Shown: piece by piece, positions 1 through 9,457 of the stretch
Layout: every line of letters starts with the position of its first letter
How positions within the stretch are numbered: the first letter of the stretch is position 1
Assembly (NCBI GenBank): GCA_963513935.1
Contig: OY740774.1
Location: 83,228,890 to 83,292,889 of the forward strand
Source: Aphrophora alni
Lineage: Eukaryota; Arthropoda; Insecta; Hemiptera; Aphrophoridae
Direction of reading: 5' to 3'
Length of the DNA stretch: 64,000 bases
Position numbers and translations under genes: made by a program
The notes under the pieces: generated by a model
Database searches by the model: none
What the model was told of the DNA's origin: nothing
Seen by the model: only the letters and a program-made list of their open reading frames with translations

Positions 1-770
1 TTACTTTTTCAGAACTATATTGGAACTACTGTTAATTACAATTAAATTTGGCCTGTTGTAACCTAATAGGTACTTGTTATAGTAATATTATTTTGGGATC
101 ACTTTTTAACTAATAATTGATTGTTTACTTGTTTCTAAAAAATAGATATTGCCATTCAAAAAATAATAAATTTGTCTCTATATTTGAAAATGGCAGGACT
201 TTTTCAAAGTTTGTATAGCATCTTTAAATCTCATTAAAAAAAATTAGAAGAAGGTTCTCAATTTAAAGTTTTTTTAATCTATGTAACTGTAAGAAACCAA
301 TAGGTAAATATTTTTAACTCATTAGTTTGGAAATTAGAATTTTGTTAACCATATGATCTTTTATGTAAAATAGAAAAATGTTATAATTAGTTTTATAAAT
401 TTATTTGTTCATGTGGTTATTTATTTGTTTATCTTCATAAAATTAAATGTTCGTCTACATTTAAAAGGGTTTTTGAATAAAATTAAAACTTCTATGCCTA
501 TTTTTTGCATAGTTAACTATTTAACTCCCTGTTAGCCAGCAGCCGGGTTAACCACCCTTATTCTTAGAACTCCTTTCCCTTCCCATTACTGCGGGGAAAA
601 ATATTCAGGTCTCAACACGCCAACCATTTCTTTGTTTGTCATTATTTAGCACCAGTACAATGTAGTATTTTATTCAGTTGGTTTGAAAGTAAAGTTGTAT
701 GTTCAGTAAATTATTTTACAGTATTATTATTTTATTTTCATACTAATCAGTTATAATTTATTACATTAGT
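1..770. other. AT-rich non-coding, probable intron
   Basis: No exon, ORF or element core is recognised here. The stretch is AT-rich and probably belongs to the intron upstream of the first visible alpha-adaptin exon. Its right part (about 520-770) may be the 5' untranslated part of the Tigger-like relic that follows, but no terminal inverted repeat was found. Confidence 0.4.
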
Positions 771-774
771 TAAA

Positions 775-1165
775 ATGAGTGCAGTAAAGTAGAAGCAAAA
801 TGTAGTGACTATGGACAAAATTAAAAGCAATTGAGAAAGGAGAATTTGTTAAACTGATTTTAATGACCTTGGAGTTGGTGTGATTTCGGTAAAAGACTGG
901 TGAAGAAATAAAAAACATTCAAGACTACTGTACACAAATTGAGTCAGATAAAGTTCTTTCATCACGCTGCATCTTTTTTAAAAAAAAAAAAAAAAAATCA
1001 CAACAAACTGGTTGACAATGTATTGTGGTTGTGGTTTATGCAAGAACGATGCAAAGGCACACTGATAAATAGTTGACTTTTGAAAAGAAGGCTGCCATTC
1101 TACACACAAAGTTTGAAAAAATGGGCATGTTTATGACCAGTGACAGTTGGTTAACATGGTTATTA
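775..1165 (+). pseudogene. Tigger/jerky-like (pogo superfamily) transposase relic, N-terminal part
   Basis: Conceptual translation, moving between frames, gives fragments typical of the DNA-binding half of Tigger/jerky transposases (Tc1/mariner superfamily, CENP-B-type HTH). These are a start like MSAVK, an 'IEKGE' stretch, 'DLGVGVISVKDW', then 'LVDNVLWLWFMQERCKGT', 'KAAILHTKFEKMG' and 'TSDSWLTW'. Several stop codons and frameshifts make it dead. The catalytic DDE half is absent. It is cut off at about 1165-1200, where the decayed LINE endonuclease fragment begins. A pogo-type terminal repeat at 12950-12991 could be the far end of the same element, pushed away by later LINE insertions, but this is inference. 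Confidence 0.6.
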
Positions 1166-1199
1166 ACTTATTAAATAAACTAAATTTTTTTTTAAATTG

Positions 1200-1588
1200 C
1201 TTCCTTTTATAGCAGGGAGGATGTGAGTCGTGGAAGTTCTTGTGTATTGGTTAAAAACAGTACTAACTATATTATAAGGCATGATCTAAAAAAGTTAAAT
1301 AAAATGTTTGTGTTTGAGGGATCTTTTATTGAGATTCCTGATATGGATACTGTCTTTACATCAATTTATAGGATTCCAGATCCATTGAATCTAAAATTGT
1401 AAAAATTATGTTACTTACTATCTATAGAAAGTAAATGTAAAAAGATATTAATGTCAACTGATATGAATATAGATACAATGGAAATGAATCCAGCAACTGT
1501 GAAGTTGATTTCAATTTTAAATTCATATGGTTACAGGTTGAATGTAGGCACTCTGACTAGAGTCGCCGATTATTCAGCAAAGTTCATT
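1200..1588 (+). pseudogene. Decayed LINE: endonuclease fragment (left part of the split old LINE)
   Basis: The + strand reads as an APE-type endonuclease fragment. It contains 'SRGSSCVLVKN', 'FEGSFIEIPDMDTVFTSIYRIPD', 'KILMSTDMNIDTMEMNPATVKLI' and 'YGYRLNVGTLTRVADYSAKF'. These match, in order, the blocks of the intact endonuclease at 3738-4523, which reads GGSAILVKNN, IIFSLYRAPN, GGDINASFD and LTACLDNMF. Stops show decay, and the copy is 5' truncated at about 1200. The reading frame resumes on the far side of the younger LINE at about 10035-10180 with IDNIITNF and FSAHNALFIEIP. The two pieces are therefore one old endonuclease domain split by the insertion. Confidence 0.75.
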
Positions 1589-1734
1589 AATAATAATAAT
1601 AATAATTTATTTGCCATTCGATACATTTAGTACAATAGACATAGTCAACATTGAAATTTTAATTTAACCTCATGTTTCTAAACATTAAAAAACTCTACAC
1701 ACATACACTATTACTTACACATAACAAAAATAGG

Positions 1735-3741
1735 TTAAAAATTTATCATATCATTCTTAAGTGTATAAAATTCCTGTAATGAATAAAAGGGGTTCTCGAC
1801 AAGCCAAGCATAATACCTTCTTAAACAATTTTTACTTGGGGTAGCATCAAGGTTATTACTAATCTTGTTGTATACTTTTAAACCCACCGACAAATGACAG
1901 TTTGATGATTTCTTCAGCCTATAGTATCTCAAGTTTATTTCCCTTCTATTTCTTGTATTGTATTTATGAATTTCATGTCTCTTGGGCAGTTCATCAAGTT
2001 TACTTATCGTATACCTAACCACTTCATACAAGTACAAATTGATTACTGTGAGAATATTCAAACTAACAAAAAGAGGCCTGCAATGTATTCTCCCATGAGA
2101 CTTAGTCATAGCTCTTACAGCTTTTTTTTGTACTATCAGTACATCTTTTATTTTGCAGCTGTTTCCCCACAATACAATCCCATATGACATAATTGACTGA
2201 AAAAATGCAAAATAAACATTTCTCAAATACCCTTCTCCAATAACCTCATGTAGCCTACTCAACAAGAAGACAATTTTTGAAAGTTTACCAACCACAAAAT
2301 TAATATGTGGAGTCCATGTCAACTGCCTATCAACATAAATACCCAAAAATTTAACACTCTCCTCTGCATTACAAGAATCAACATTTTTCAAACTGAAAAT
2401 CAATTGTTTCGTTTTAACATCATTCAGAAGAAGCCCATTCGCCCTAAACCACTCGGAAGCACTGGCTACTGTGCTAGCTACCATTGTTTGTAATTTATTG
2501 ACATCATTGCTTATTGTCAAAAATGTTGTGTCATCTGCGTACATGCTACAATGTGCTTCAACATTATCAGGTAAATCATTAACAGCAATCAAAAACAAAA
2601 TAGGTCCCAATACAGATCCCTGCGGAACACCAGCTTTAATATCTAAGATAGAAGAAAACCCACTTTCAGTATAAACCAACTGCTTCCTACCTTCCAAATA
2701 TGACTTGAAAAATTTTAGTTGATTATTAATGAAACCATAATATTGCAGTTTATCAGACAATATACCATGATCGATACAATCAAAGGCCTTAGTCAGATCG
2801 CAAAAAGTTGCCTGTGCACTAGCCTTATCTTCAAAAACTGTGATAACCCCCCTAATTATGGAATCCACTGCCTGCGTAGTCGATTTGGATTTCCTAAACC
2901 CATACTGTAATGCAGTGAACAGATCCAAACATTCAAAGTATCTGCCAATCTGATTACCGACAACTGACTCCACAACTTTTGCCAACACCGGTACCAATGA
3001 CACTGGCCTATAACTACTTGGGTCAACTCTTGGGCCATTTTTATAGATAGGAATCACCTTAGCCACTTTCAGTTGCTCAGGAAAAACACCATCCTGCAAA
3101 CACCAATTCATACAATAAGTGAGGGGCTCTACTATGTAATAAATAATTTTCTTCAACAAATTATTTGATAAGCCATATATATCCTGACTTCGAGAGTTTT
3201 TCATCCGGCCCACTACTTTTATTATATCATTACAAGTTACCTCTTCCCACATAAACCTAGCAGAGGGAATTTTATAATTTAACATTAGTTCTTGTGAGGA
3301 GACCAGAGTTTTGGCGATACTTTTTCTAACTTCACCAGCCACATCAACAAAATACTTATTAAAGTCATCTGGCAGTACAGTTATTTGTTCATCTACTTTC
3401 CTGTTATTAGATACACTTTTAACAATAGCCCAAGCTGCCTTACATTTGTTGTCACTATTCTGGATAAACCTAGCATTAAATTCATGCTTAGCTTCTCTGA
3501 TACCCATTTCATACATTTTTCTACATTTACACAAAAGTCTCTTTACTTCAGGTGAATTATTAATCCTGTAAAGATCATTTAAAAGTAAGATACAATTTTT
3601 AATTTCTTTTAACTCCTTTGTATACCAATTATTGTGTTTTTTATACACAGTAAAATTATTTTCATTTTTATTTCTTTTTTGGACTTTAACAAACAAATTC
3701 ATTATGCTACAAAAACTCTTGAAAAAACATTCAAACTTCAA
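1735..3741 (-). CDS. LINE ORF2, reverse transcriptase part
   Basis: A 668-codon open frame encodes a non-LTR reverse transcriptase. Visible motifs are the finger/palm block SSYRPVSLVPVLAKVVE, ATFCDLTKAFDCIDH (motif A), AGVPQGSVLGPILFL (motif B) and SMYADDTTFL (catalytic YADD, motif C), then KFLGIYVDRQLTW in the thumb region. The C-terminal part has no RNase H domain, as usual in CR1-like elements. The N-terminal ~150 residues are the linker after the endonuclease. The frame lies -1 relative to the endonuclease ORF, and the first codon of the open stretch (TTG) is not a real start. The protein was originally one polypeptide with the upstream endonuclease. It would nick and reverse-transcribe at the target site. 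Confidence 0.9.
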   Translation of the reverse strand: MKFECFFKSFCSIMNLFVKVQKRNKNENNFTVYKKHNNWYTKELKEIKNCILLLNDLYRINNSPEVKRLLCKCRKMYEMGIREAKHEFNARFIQNSDNKCKAAWAIVKSVSNNRKVDEQITVLPDDFNKYFVDVAGEVRKSIAKTLVSSQELMLNYKIPSARFMWEEVTCNDIIKVVGRMKNSRSQDIYGLSNNLLKKIIYYIVEPLTYCMNWCLQDGVFPEQLKVAKVIPIYKNGPRVDPSSYRPVSLVPVLAKVVESVVGNQIGRYFECLDLFTALQYGFRKSKSTTQAVDSIIRGVITVFEDKASAQATFCDLTKAFDCIDHGILSDKLQYYGFINNQLKFFKSYLEGRKQLVYTESGFSSILDIKAGVPQGSVLGPILFLIAVNDLPDNVEAHCSMYADDTTFLTISNDVNKLQTMVASTVASASEWFRANGLLLNDVKTKQLIFSLKNVDSCNAEESVKFLGIYVDRQLTWTPHINFVVGKLSKIVFLLSRLHEVIGEGYLRNVYFAFFQSIMSYGIVLWGNSCKIKDVLIVQKKAVRAMTKSHGRIHCRPLFVSLNILTVINLYLYEVVRYTISKLDELPKRHEIHKYNTRNRREINLRYYRLKKSSNCHLSVGLKVYNKISNNLDATPSKNCLRRYYAWLVENPFYSLQEFYTLKNDMINF

Positions 3742-4523
3742 GCTTGCATTAACTTAGGATCAGTTAACAGTTTTTCCCAATCAAATTGAGCCAGTGCATC
3801 ACAAAATTTGTCAACATTATAGTTAGGAACTACAATGACCCGACTATATGTTTTCTCTTTTACATTACTTACAAAGTCACTCATGTTATTACATGTTATG
3901 CTCAAAATGTCATGGTCCGAAAATGGAAATTTAAGAACTTCCACTTCAAATGTTTGTTTACAAAAATTGCTAAACATATTGTCCAGACAAGCCGTTAACC
4001 TAGTGGGTTCATCATTAAGATATATAAATCCATATTGTGTTAGTAAATTAATTAATTCCATTACTTTTCTACTTTTTCTTGTGACATCAAAAGAAGCATT
4101 AATGTCACCCCCAATCATAATACAATAACCCTTCCACTTACTCACATATTTTAACAGCTTATCTAGTTTTGCAAGGAACACATCAGTACATCCATTAGGA
4201 GCTCTATACAATGAAAATATTATACACTTCATTCCTTTGACTTCAATTCCAGCAATCTCAAAGTTAACCTCCTCACTTAACCAATCAAGATTCAAACAAC
4301 TACTCCTAATATTATTTTTAACAAGAATTGCTGAACCCCCTCTTATAAATTTAGATCGACAGAAGTCACTACCCCAGTAATATCCATCAACTACATTACA
4401 TTGTAATTCATCTTTTAAGAGCCAAATTTCCGTTAAACATAAGAAATGATAATCACAATTGATAATAAAACTCTGTAAAATTTCTGATTTGCCTCTAAGT
4501 CCCTGAATATTTAAGTATGACAC
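3738..4523 (-). CDS. LINE ORF2, apurinic-type endonuclease part
   Basis: About 261 residues match the APE-like endonuclease of non-LTR elements: SYLNIQGLRGK at the start, FLCLTEIWL, GGSAILVKNN, IIFSLYRAPNG, IMIGGDINASFD and the C-terminal FSDHDILSI, which holds the catalytic Asp-His pair. The frame stops right at the linker to the reverse transcriptase, which continues in the -1 frame from 3741. This is either a single-base indel or a sequencing error. The frame stays open upstream of the listed GTG, across the ORF1 stop, so no ATG start is evident and ORF2 may be reached by reinitiation or frameshifting. Confidence 0.85.
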   Translation of the reverse strand: MSYLNIQGLRGKSEILQSFIINCDYHFLCLTEIWLLKDELQCNVVDGYYWGSDFCRSKFIRGGSAILVKNNIRSSCLNLDWLSEEVNFEIAGIEVKGMKCIIFSLYRAPNGCTDVFLAKLDKLLKYVSKWKGYCIMIGGDINASFDVTRKSRKVMELINLLTQYGFIYLNDEPTRLTACLDNMFSNFCKQTFEVEVLKFPFSDHDILSITCNNMSDFVSNVKEKTYSRVIVVPNYNVDKFCDALAQFDWEKLLTDPKLMQA

Positions 4524-4567
4524 TCTTATACCCTTATTACTTCCGAACTTCTCACTGCACTGATTTC

Positions 4568-5364
4568 TTAGTTGACCTTTGAGGCACTCTCTGCTAAAAA
4601 AAACTTATTATTAATTGTACACATGTTCCCCGTTAACAGCCATCTCTCTAGTGGAGTGTTCTTCTTCATCAAACTTTCTTGAGGCTTTTCTGGATCACTA
4701 GATTTCTTGTCCTTTGCAGTATCCAACCATCTCTCAAGAACTGTTTTCTTCCTAGTTGTCCTTACTTTACTGCTAATCAGTTCAACCAATCTATTACAAA
4801 CCACTGCTTTCCCTCCCATATTTAAGTGTTCACTTTTATTAAAATGTGCAGGTAACACTCTGCTATTTATAAAGTTAATGCATATATTATGGACATTTTT
4901 GTTGGAACTGGAATTTATGTGTTCATGTATGATATTATTCGCATTTTTCACTAAGTGTTTTCTTAACGTACTATTAGGAGGGTTTGGTATTGTATTAATT
5001 ATCACATTTGTCTTAAAAGAAAGTGGCAAAATATCATTAATCGATTCCCTAATTGTCTTCTCATAGTTTTTACCAGGTTTAACATCATTTGAACCTCCAA
5101 ATACAACCAAAAAGTCGTCAACATTCAAGTATTTAGCAAACTGTTGAGCCTTTTGAGCTATTGTAGACAGAGAAGCTCCCGGATAAACATATCCCGAAAC
5201 TTTGTAATTTTGCTTTTCCAAGTTGTCAAGTATTTTTCCCGCAATATTTCTGGCATTACTGTCACCAACAACTATCACTTTTCTAGTTTTATGCTTTTTT
5301 TCTTTAAATGATTGTTTTTCGAGTCTTTTAGCACATTTTGATTTCCCAGAGTTATTTTTACATT
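4568..5364 (-). CDS. LINE ORF1, C-terminal half: SGNH/GDSL esterase domain
   Basis: The open frame begins at the Penelope target duplication and runs through a Lys-rich linker into an SGNH-type esterase. Block I is VIVVGDSNARNI (Ser within GDSN), followed by GASLSTIAQKAQ and FLVVFGGSNDVKPG (block with Gly-Gly-x-Asn-Asp). Near the end LNMGGKAVVCNRLVELIS has LNMGG where the Asp/His block is expected (compare DxxHLN). Such esterases in ORF1 are known from CR1-group LINEs and are thought to act on lipids or membranes during retrotransposition. The frame is the same as the N-terminal half at 8830-9457, and the ORF ends about 45 nt before the listed ORF2 start. Confidence 0.8.
5352..5364. repeat. 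Target-site duplication, left copy (Penelope-like insertion)
   Basis: TTATTTTTACATT occurs here and again at 8817-8829, exactly flanking the inverted Penelope-like pair. Dropping one copy restores continuous LINE sequence. The last 6 bases of the right arm overlap the right copy, suggesting microhomology at the junction. Confidence 0.8.
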
Positions 5365-5446
5365 TTTGTTTTTACGGAACCGAGTCACAATTAAATAATA
5401 TAGATAAGAATTACCTTAGTAGGTCCGTCTTGTGACTTCAATTTAT

Positions 5447-5506
5447 ATCTGGTTTTGCTATGACATGTTTCAAAGTTCAAGACTTCATCATCAGATACAT
5501 GTAGAT
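5447..5506 (-). ncRNA. Hammerhead-ribozyme-like motif, left PLE copy
   Basis: Exact mirror of the motif at 8709-8768. On the - strand the core CTGATGA is at 5494-5488, GAAA at 5471-5468 and the cleavage triplet GTC at 5464-5462. See the right-copy entry for the folding and its weak points. Confidence 0.55.
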
Positions 5507-5644
5507 TAATTAATTCATTCACACGATGAATGCGTCACACATCAAATGTTAAAACACAAAACACAAACACAAACACAATTAAAATAAATATTCCCGTTCG
5601 GCAACGGTGCGCATTATCCTATGTCTGGTGGAACACTGTCGTTG

Positions 5645-6970
5645 CTAGGAATAAACTCTTTGATAGTTATCTCTATTGAGTCTAGATAAATGCTTGAGAG
5701 CTGTGTCGTATAGATAGTGTGAGTTGAAAGATAACTGGTCGTTTAAAATTTCATCTGGTTTATTTTTGAACGCTTTATATATCTCAAACTCTTCTTGAGC
5801 GTTCATTAATCTTCCCTTTGTACACACTTGCAATGCCTCCACACTGGAATGGAAATTATCTGGGATGTGTTTGTTTTCGAACAAATGGCTAGCAAAATTA
5901 GAGCTTGTAATATTGCTTTTATTAGTTGGAAGGTGCTCTTTGTATCGACAAAGGAACGTTCTTCCTGTTTGGCCAATGTAGAATTTGTTACAATCAGGGC
6001 AGGTTATTTTATAAACACCAGAATTATTTTCTAAAGGAATCTTATTTCTGCGTTTAAGAAATGAGGAGATATTGTTGCTTGTGCGGAAGGCGAGGGTGAT
6101 GTTAAGTTTTTTAAAAATATTGCTTAAAACATTGGGTAGAAGGTTGGTGTACTCAGATGGAATAAATTTGTTGGTTTTGGTTAAGCCTGTTTCTAAATTG
6201 TTTCTATTTTTCTGTGTCTTATTATACCTCTCAATCATTTTATCAATTAAAGAACTTTTATAGCCATTGCTTACAGCTATGTGTTTTATTATGTTTACTT
6301 CGTCATGATAATCAATTGTATTCAAAGGGACAGTGTTAAGTCTATGTATAAAGCAATTAAAAGCCGCCATTTTTTGGGAATACGGATGGTACGATTTGGC
6401 GTTGATGGTGACATCAGTTGTAGTAGGCTTTCGATAGATTTTATAGTCAAGCTTGTCATGACCCTTTCTTATGGTTAGATCTAAGAAATTCAGTTGGTCA
6501 TTACTTTCCATTTCTAGCGTAAACTGGATCTTAGTGTTAATGCTGTTCATGTACTTCAATAGTCCAGCAGCTTGTCTATTGGAACCATTAAAAATAACAA
6601 ATGTGTCATCCACATATCTATTGTAGAATATGATGTTTTTTCTATACTTGTTTTTATTTGACATTATGTGTTCGTTTTCAAAATGATTCAAGTATATGTC
6701 TGCTAGTAACCCGGATAGTGGTGAACCCATTGCTAAGCCGTCTGTTTGTAAGTAGAAATTGTTATTGAATACGAAGTAATTTTGTTCCAACACAGTTTGT
6801 AGTAGCCGCATAAGTTCATTTATTTCATCATTATGCAATTTATTAGTGGTATTGAGGTTATCACTAAGTACATTTAGCATTTCTGCCACTGGGATGTTGG
6901 TGTACATGTTAATCACATCAAAAGAAACGAGTTTATAGCTTTGTTTAATCTTAATATTTTTCGTAACCAA
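5645..6970 (-). CDS. Penelope-like protein, left copy (5' truncated): RT and GIY-YIG endonuclease
   Basis: 441 codons, of which the first few lie outside the repeat arm. The reverse transcriptase palm shows SFDVINMYTNIP (motif A), DGLAMGSPLSGLLADIY (motif B) and YNRYVDDTFVIF (catalytic YVDD, motif C). The C-terminal part carries a GIY-YIG nuclease, SGVYKITCPDCNKFYIGQTG, with conserved Arg in the following RYKEH. This RT plus GIY-YIG order defines Penelope elements. The copy stops at the junction with the inverted partner, so the finger region (seen in the right copy) is missing and it cannot be functional alone. Confidence 0.9.
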   Translation of the reverse strand: MVTKNIKIKQSYKLVSFDVINMYTNIPVAEMLNVLSDNLNTTNKLHNDEINELMRLLQTVLEQNYFVFNNNFYLQTDGLAMGSPLSGLLADIYLNHFENEHIMSNKNKYRKNIIFYNRYVDDTFVIFNGSNRQAAGLLKYMNSINTKIQFTLEMESNDQLNFLDLTIRKGHDKLDYKIYRKPTTTDVTINAKSYHPYSQKMAAFNCFIHRLNTVPLNTIDYHDEVNIIKHIAVSNGYKSSLIDKMIERYNKTQKNRNNLETGLTKTNKFIPSEYTNLLPNVLSNIFKKLNITLAFRTSNNISSFLKRRNKIPLENNSGVYKITCPDCNKFYIGQTGRTFLCRYKEHLPTNKSNITSSNFASHLFENKHIPDNFHSSVEALQVCTKGRLMNAQEEFEIYKAFKNKPDEILNDQLSFNSHYLYDTALKHLSRLNRDNYQRVYS

Positions 6971-7010
6971 GAATATTTAATCTGACCCAACCAAGAAATT
7001 TCATAAAAGT

Positions 7011-8570
7011 TTGAATCAGACAATAAGCGGTTGCACATCCTTGTTAAGTGAAAAATCTCGTAGGTTTCTTAAACCGATAAACCCTCAGGCACCGCAGTTT
7101 ACCGGCTTACCAAAACTTCATAAACCAAATATTCCTATCAGACCATTAATCAATTACACCACAGCTCCAAGCTATGGAACTGCAAAAAAATTGGAACACC
7201 TCATTAAAACCAACATCACCTTAACAAACAACACTGAATTCATCAGTAATACGAAAAATATTAAGATTAAACAAAGCTATAAACTCGTTTCTTTTGATGT
7301 GATTAACATGTACACCAACATCCCAGTGGCAGAAATGCTAAATGTACTTAGTGATAACCTCAATACCACTAATAAATTGCATAATGATGAAATAAATGAA
7401 CTTATGCGGCTACTACAAACTGTGTTGGAACAAAATTACTTCGTATTCAATAACAATTTCTACTTACAAACAGACGGCTTAGCAATGGGTTCACCACTAT
7501 CCGGGTTACTAGCAGACATATACTTGAATCATTTTGAAAACGAACACATAATGTCAAATAAAAACAAGTATAGAAAAAACATCATATTCTACAATAGATA
7601 TGTGGATGACACATTTGTTATTTTTAATGGTTCCAATAGACAAGCTGCTGGACTATTGAAGTACATGAACAGCATTAACACTAAGATCCAGTTTACGCTA
7701 GAAATGGAAAGTAATGACCAACTGAATTTCTTAGATCTAACCATAAGAAAGGGTCATGACAAGCTTGACTATAAAATCTATCGAAAGCCTACTACAACTG
7801 ATGTCACCATCAACGCCAAATCGTACCATCCGTATTCCCAAAAAATGGCGGCTTTTAATTGCTTTATACATAGACTTAACACTGTCCCTTTGAATACAAT
7901 TGATTATCATGACGAAGTAAACATAATAAAACACATAGCTGTAAGCAATGGCTATAAAAGTTCTTTAATTGATAAAATGATTGAGAGGTATAATAAGACA
8001 CAGAAAAATAGAAACAATTTAGAAACAGGCTTAACCAAAACCAACAAATTTATTCCATCTGAGTACACCAACCTTCTACCCAATGTTTTAAGCAATATTT
8101 TAAAAAAACTTAACATCACCCTCGCCTTCCGCACAAGCAACAATATCTCCTCATTTCTTAAACGCAGAAATAAGATTCCTTTAGAAAATAATTCTGGTGT
8201 TTATAAAATAACCTGCCCTGATTGTAACAAATTCTACATTGGCCAAACAGGAAGAACGTTCCTTTGTCGATACAAAGAGCACCTTCCAACTAATAAAAGC
8301 AATATTACAAGCTCTAATTTTGCTAGCCATTTGTTCGAAAACAAACACATCCCAGATAATTTCCATTCCAGTGTGGAGGCATTGCAAGTGTGTACAAAGG
8401 GAAGATTAATGAACGCTCAAGAAGAGTTTGAGATATATAAAGCGTTCAAAAATAAACCAGATGAAATTTTAAACGACCAGTTATCTTTCAACTCACACTA
8501 TCTATACGACACAGCTCTCAAGCATTTATCTAGACTCAATAGAGATAACTATCAAAGAGTTTATTCCTAG
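7011..8570 (+). CDS. Penelope-like protein, right copy: RT and GIY-YIG endonuclease
   Basis: 519 codons, with the same motifs as the left copy plus about 80 more N-terminal residues including 'TGLPKLHKPNIPIRPLINY', the conserved first RT block. The frame is open upstream to about 6975 and the listed first codon is TTG, so this is a truncated protein rather than a real start. Full PLE proteins are usually longer at the N-terminus. The GIY-YIG domain sits at about residues 400-450. A stop (TAG) at 8568-8570 is followed by a shared 3' region with the ribozyme-like motif. Confidence 0.9.
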   Translation: MNQTISGCTSLLSEKSRRFLKPINPQAPQFTGLPKLHKPNIPIRPLINYTTAPSYGTAKKLEHLIKTNITLTNNTEFISNTKNIKIKQSYKLVSFDVINMYTNIPVAEMLNVLSDNLNTTNKLHNDEINELMRLLQTVLEQNYFVFNNNFYLQTDGLAMGSPLSGLLADIYLNHFENEHIMSNKNKYRKNIIFYNRYVDDTFVIFNGSNRQAAGLLKYMNSINTKIQFTLEMESNDQLNFLDLTIRKGHDKLDYKIYRKPTTTDVTINAKSYHPYSQKMAAFNCFIHRLNTVPLNTIDYHDEVNIIKHIAVSNGYKSSLIDKMIERYNKTQKNRNNLETGLTKTNKFIPSEYTNLLPNVLSNILKKLNITLAFRTSNNISSFLKRRNKIPLENNSGVYKITCPDCNKFYIGQTGRTFLCRYKEHLPTNKSNITSSNFASHLFENKHIPDNFHSSVEALQVCTKGRLMNAQEEFEIYKAFKNKPDEILNDQLSFNSHYLYDTALKHLSRLNRDNYQRVYS

Positions 8571-8708
8571 CAACGACAGTGTTCCACCAGACATAGGATA
8601 ATGCGCACCGTTGCCGAACGGGAATATTTATTTTAATTGTGTTTGTGTTTGTGTTTTGTGTTTTAACATTTGATGTGTGACGCATTCATCGTGTGAATGA
8701 ATTAATTA

Positions 8709-8768
8709 ATCTACATGTATCTGATGATGAAGTCTTGAACTTTGAAACATGTCATAGCAAAACCAGAT
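8709..8768 (+). ncRNA. Hammerhead-ribozyme-like motif, right PLE copy
   Basis: Type I hammerhead order is visible. Stem I is split in two (TAT/ATA next to the core and ATCT 8709-8712 with AGAT 8765-8768, with an internal loop). Then come core CTGATGA (8721-8727), stem II GAAGT/ACTTT (8729-8733 with 8739-8743, loop CTTGA), GAAA (8744-8747), a very short palindromic stem III (CATG) and the cleavage triplet GTC (8751-8753). Hammerhead motifs with tiny stem III are known from Penelope-like elements. Weak points are an unpaired T at 8728 and a stem III that would need dimer formation. The motif lies 3' of the ORF, as in other PLEs. Confidence 0.6.
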
Positions 8769-8816
8769 ATAAATTGAAGTCACAAGACGGACCTACTAAG
8801 GTAATTCTTATCTATA

Positions 8817-8829
8817 TTATTTTTACATT
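8817..8829. repeat. Target-site duplication, right copy (Penelope-like insertion)
   Basis: Second copy of TTATTTTTACATT (see 5352-5364). Distances between equivalent codons on the two sides are a multiple of three (3465), so the LINE ORF1 frame is preserved on both sides of the insertion. Confidence 0.8.
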
Positions 8830-9457
8830 GAAATGGCCTAGATTTTGAAAGTCTTGGATAATTTTCTACATTGGGGTTTAAGTCTGTTAAGGAGACTATG
8901 TCTGCATTTGTATCAAGTACTTCAAATCTATTTTTTGATATAAAACTTGGGGCTTTTGTTTCAGCTGGCAAAGTGTTCCTCCTATTTTTTACCATTTGAA
9001 AATCTTCCACAATGAGTTTAGGTTGCAATTCAAGATGAATTATCTTCTCCTTTAAACCATGTATTATCGTTTCCTTATTTAGACAGTCATTTAACACAGT
9101 AACTAGTCTGTTTTGTAAGTCATGTACTTCATAAACTGAATTGCTTAACTGCAGTGACATATTTTCAAAACTAAGTTCTAAACTGTCTTTCTCTTTCTTT
9201 AATTTATTGTACTCTTCTACAAGCAAGTTTGGGTTAAGTATGTTGCCTGTTACTATACAATTATTTTCATTACTGAGGCAGCTCTTGCACCACCATTTTA
9301 CATCTTTTTTTGAGCACAAAAAATCATAGTCCTTGTTCAACATTTCTATGCAGTTAATGTGAAACCATTTCTCACATGGTCCTTCACATCCAATAGCTTT
9401 ATCATTTTCTCTCACCTTTATTACACAAACACCACAATTGGAATTACTATTGTCCAT
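8830..9457 (-). CDS. LINE ORF1, N-terminal half: PHD-type zinc finger and helical region
   Basis: ATG at 9457. Residues 1-63 form a Cys/His zinc finger of PHD type: CGVCVIKV, then GCEGPCEKWFHINCIEM and WWCKSC, matching the C4HC3 spacing. Residues ~75-145 are a charged, probably coiled-coil segment (KLKKEKDSLELSFENMSLQL). The frame runs in the open track to 8780, but everything past 8830 belongs to the Penelope insertion. ORF1 continues in the same frame at 5364-4568, so the intact ORF1 would be about 470 residues. It probably binds element RNA. Confidence 0.8.

Larger units (their letters stand above)
5365..8822. mobile_element. Penelope-like element pair, head-to-head inverted dimer
   Basis: Two copies of one Penelope-like element (PLE) point away from each other: the left copy on the -, the right on the +. 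The inverted arms, 5393-6965 and 7250-8822, are both 1573 bp and nearly identical; one visible protein change is Phe versus Leu in 'NI(F/L)KKLN'. Between them lies 284 bp present only in the right copy, which extends further 5'. The left copy has 28 extra bases (5365-5392) at its 3' end. Both copies lack the normal N-terminal part of a PLE protein. Composite, inverted and 5'-truncated PLE insertions are known for this class. The 13-bp flanking duplication shows that the pair inserted as one event. Confidence 0.85.
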
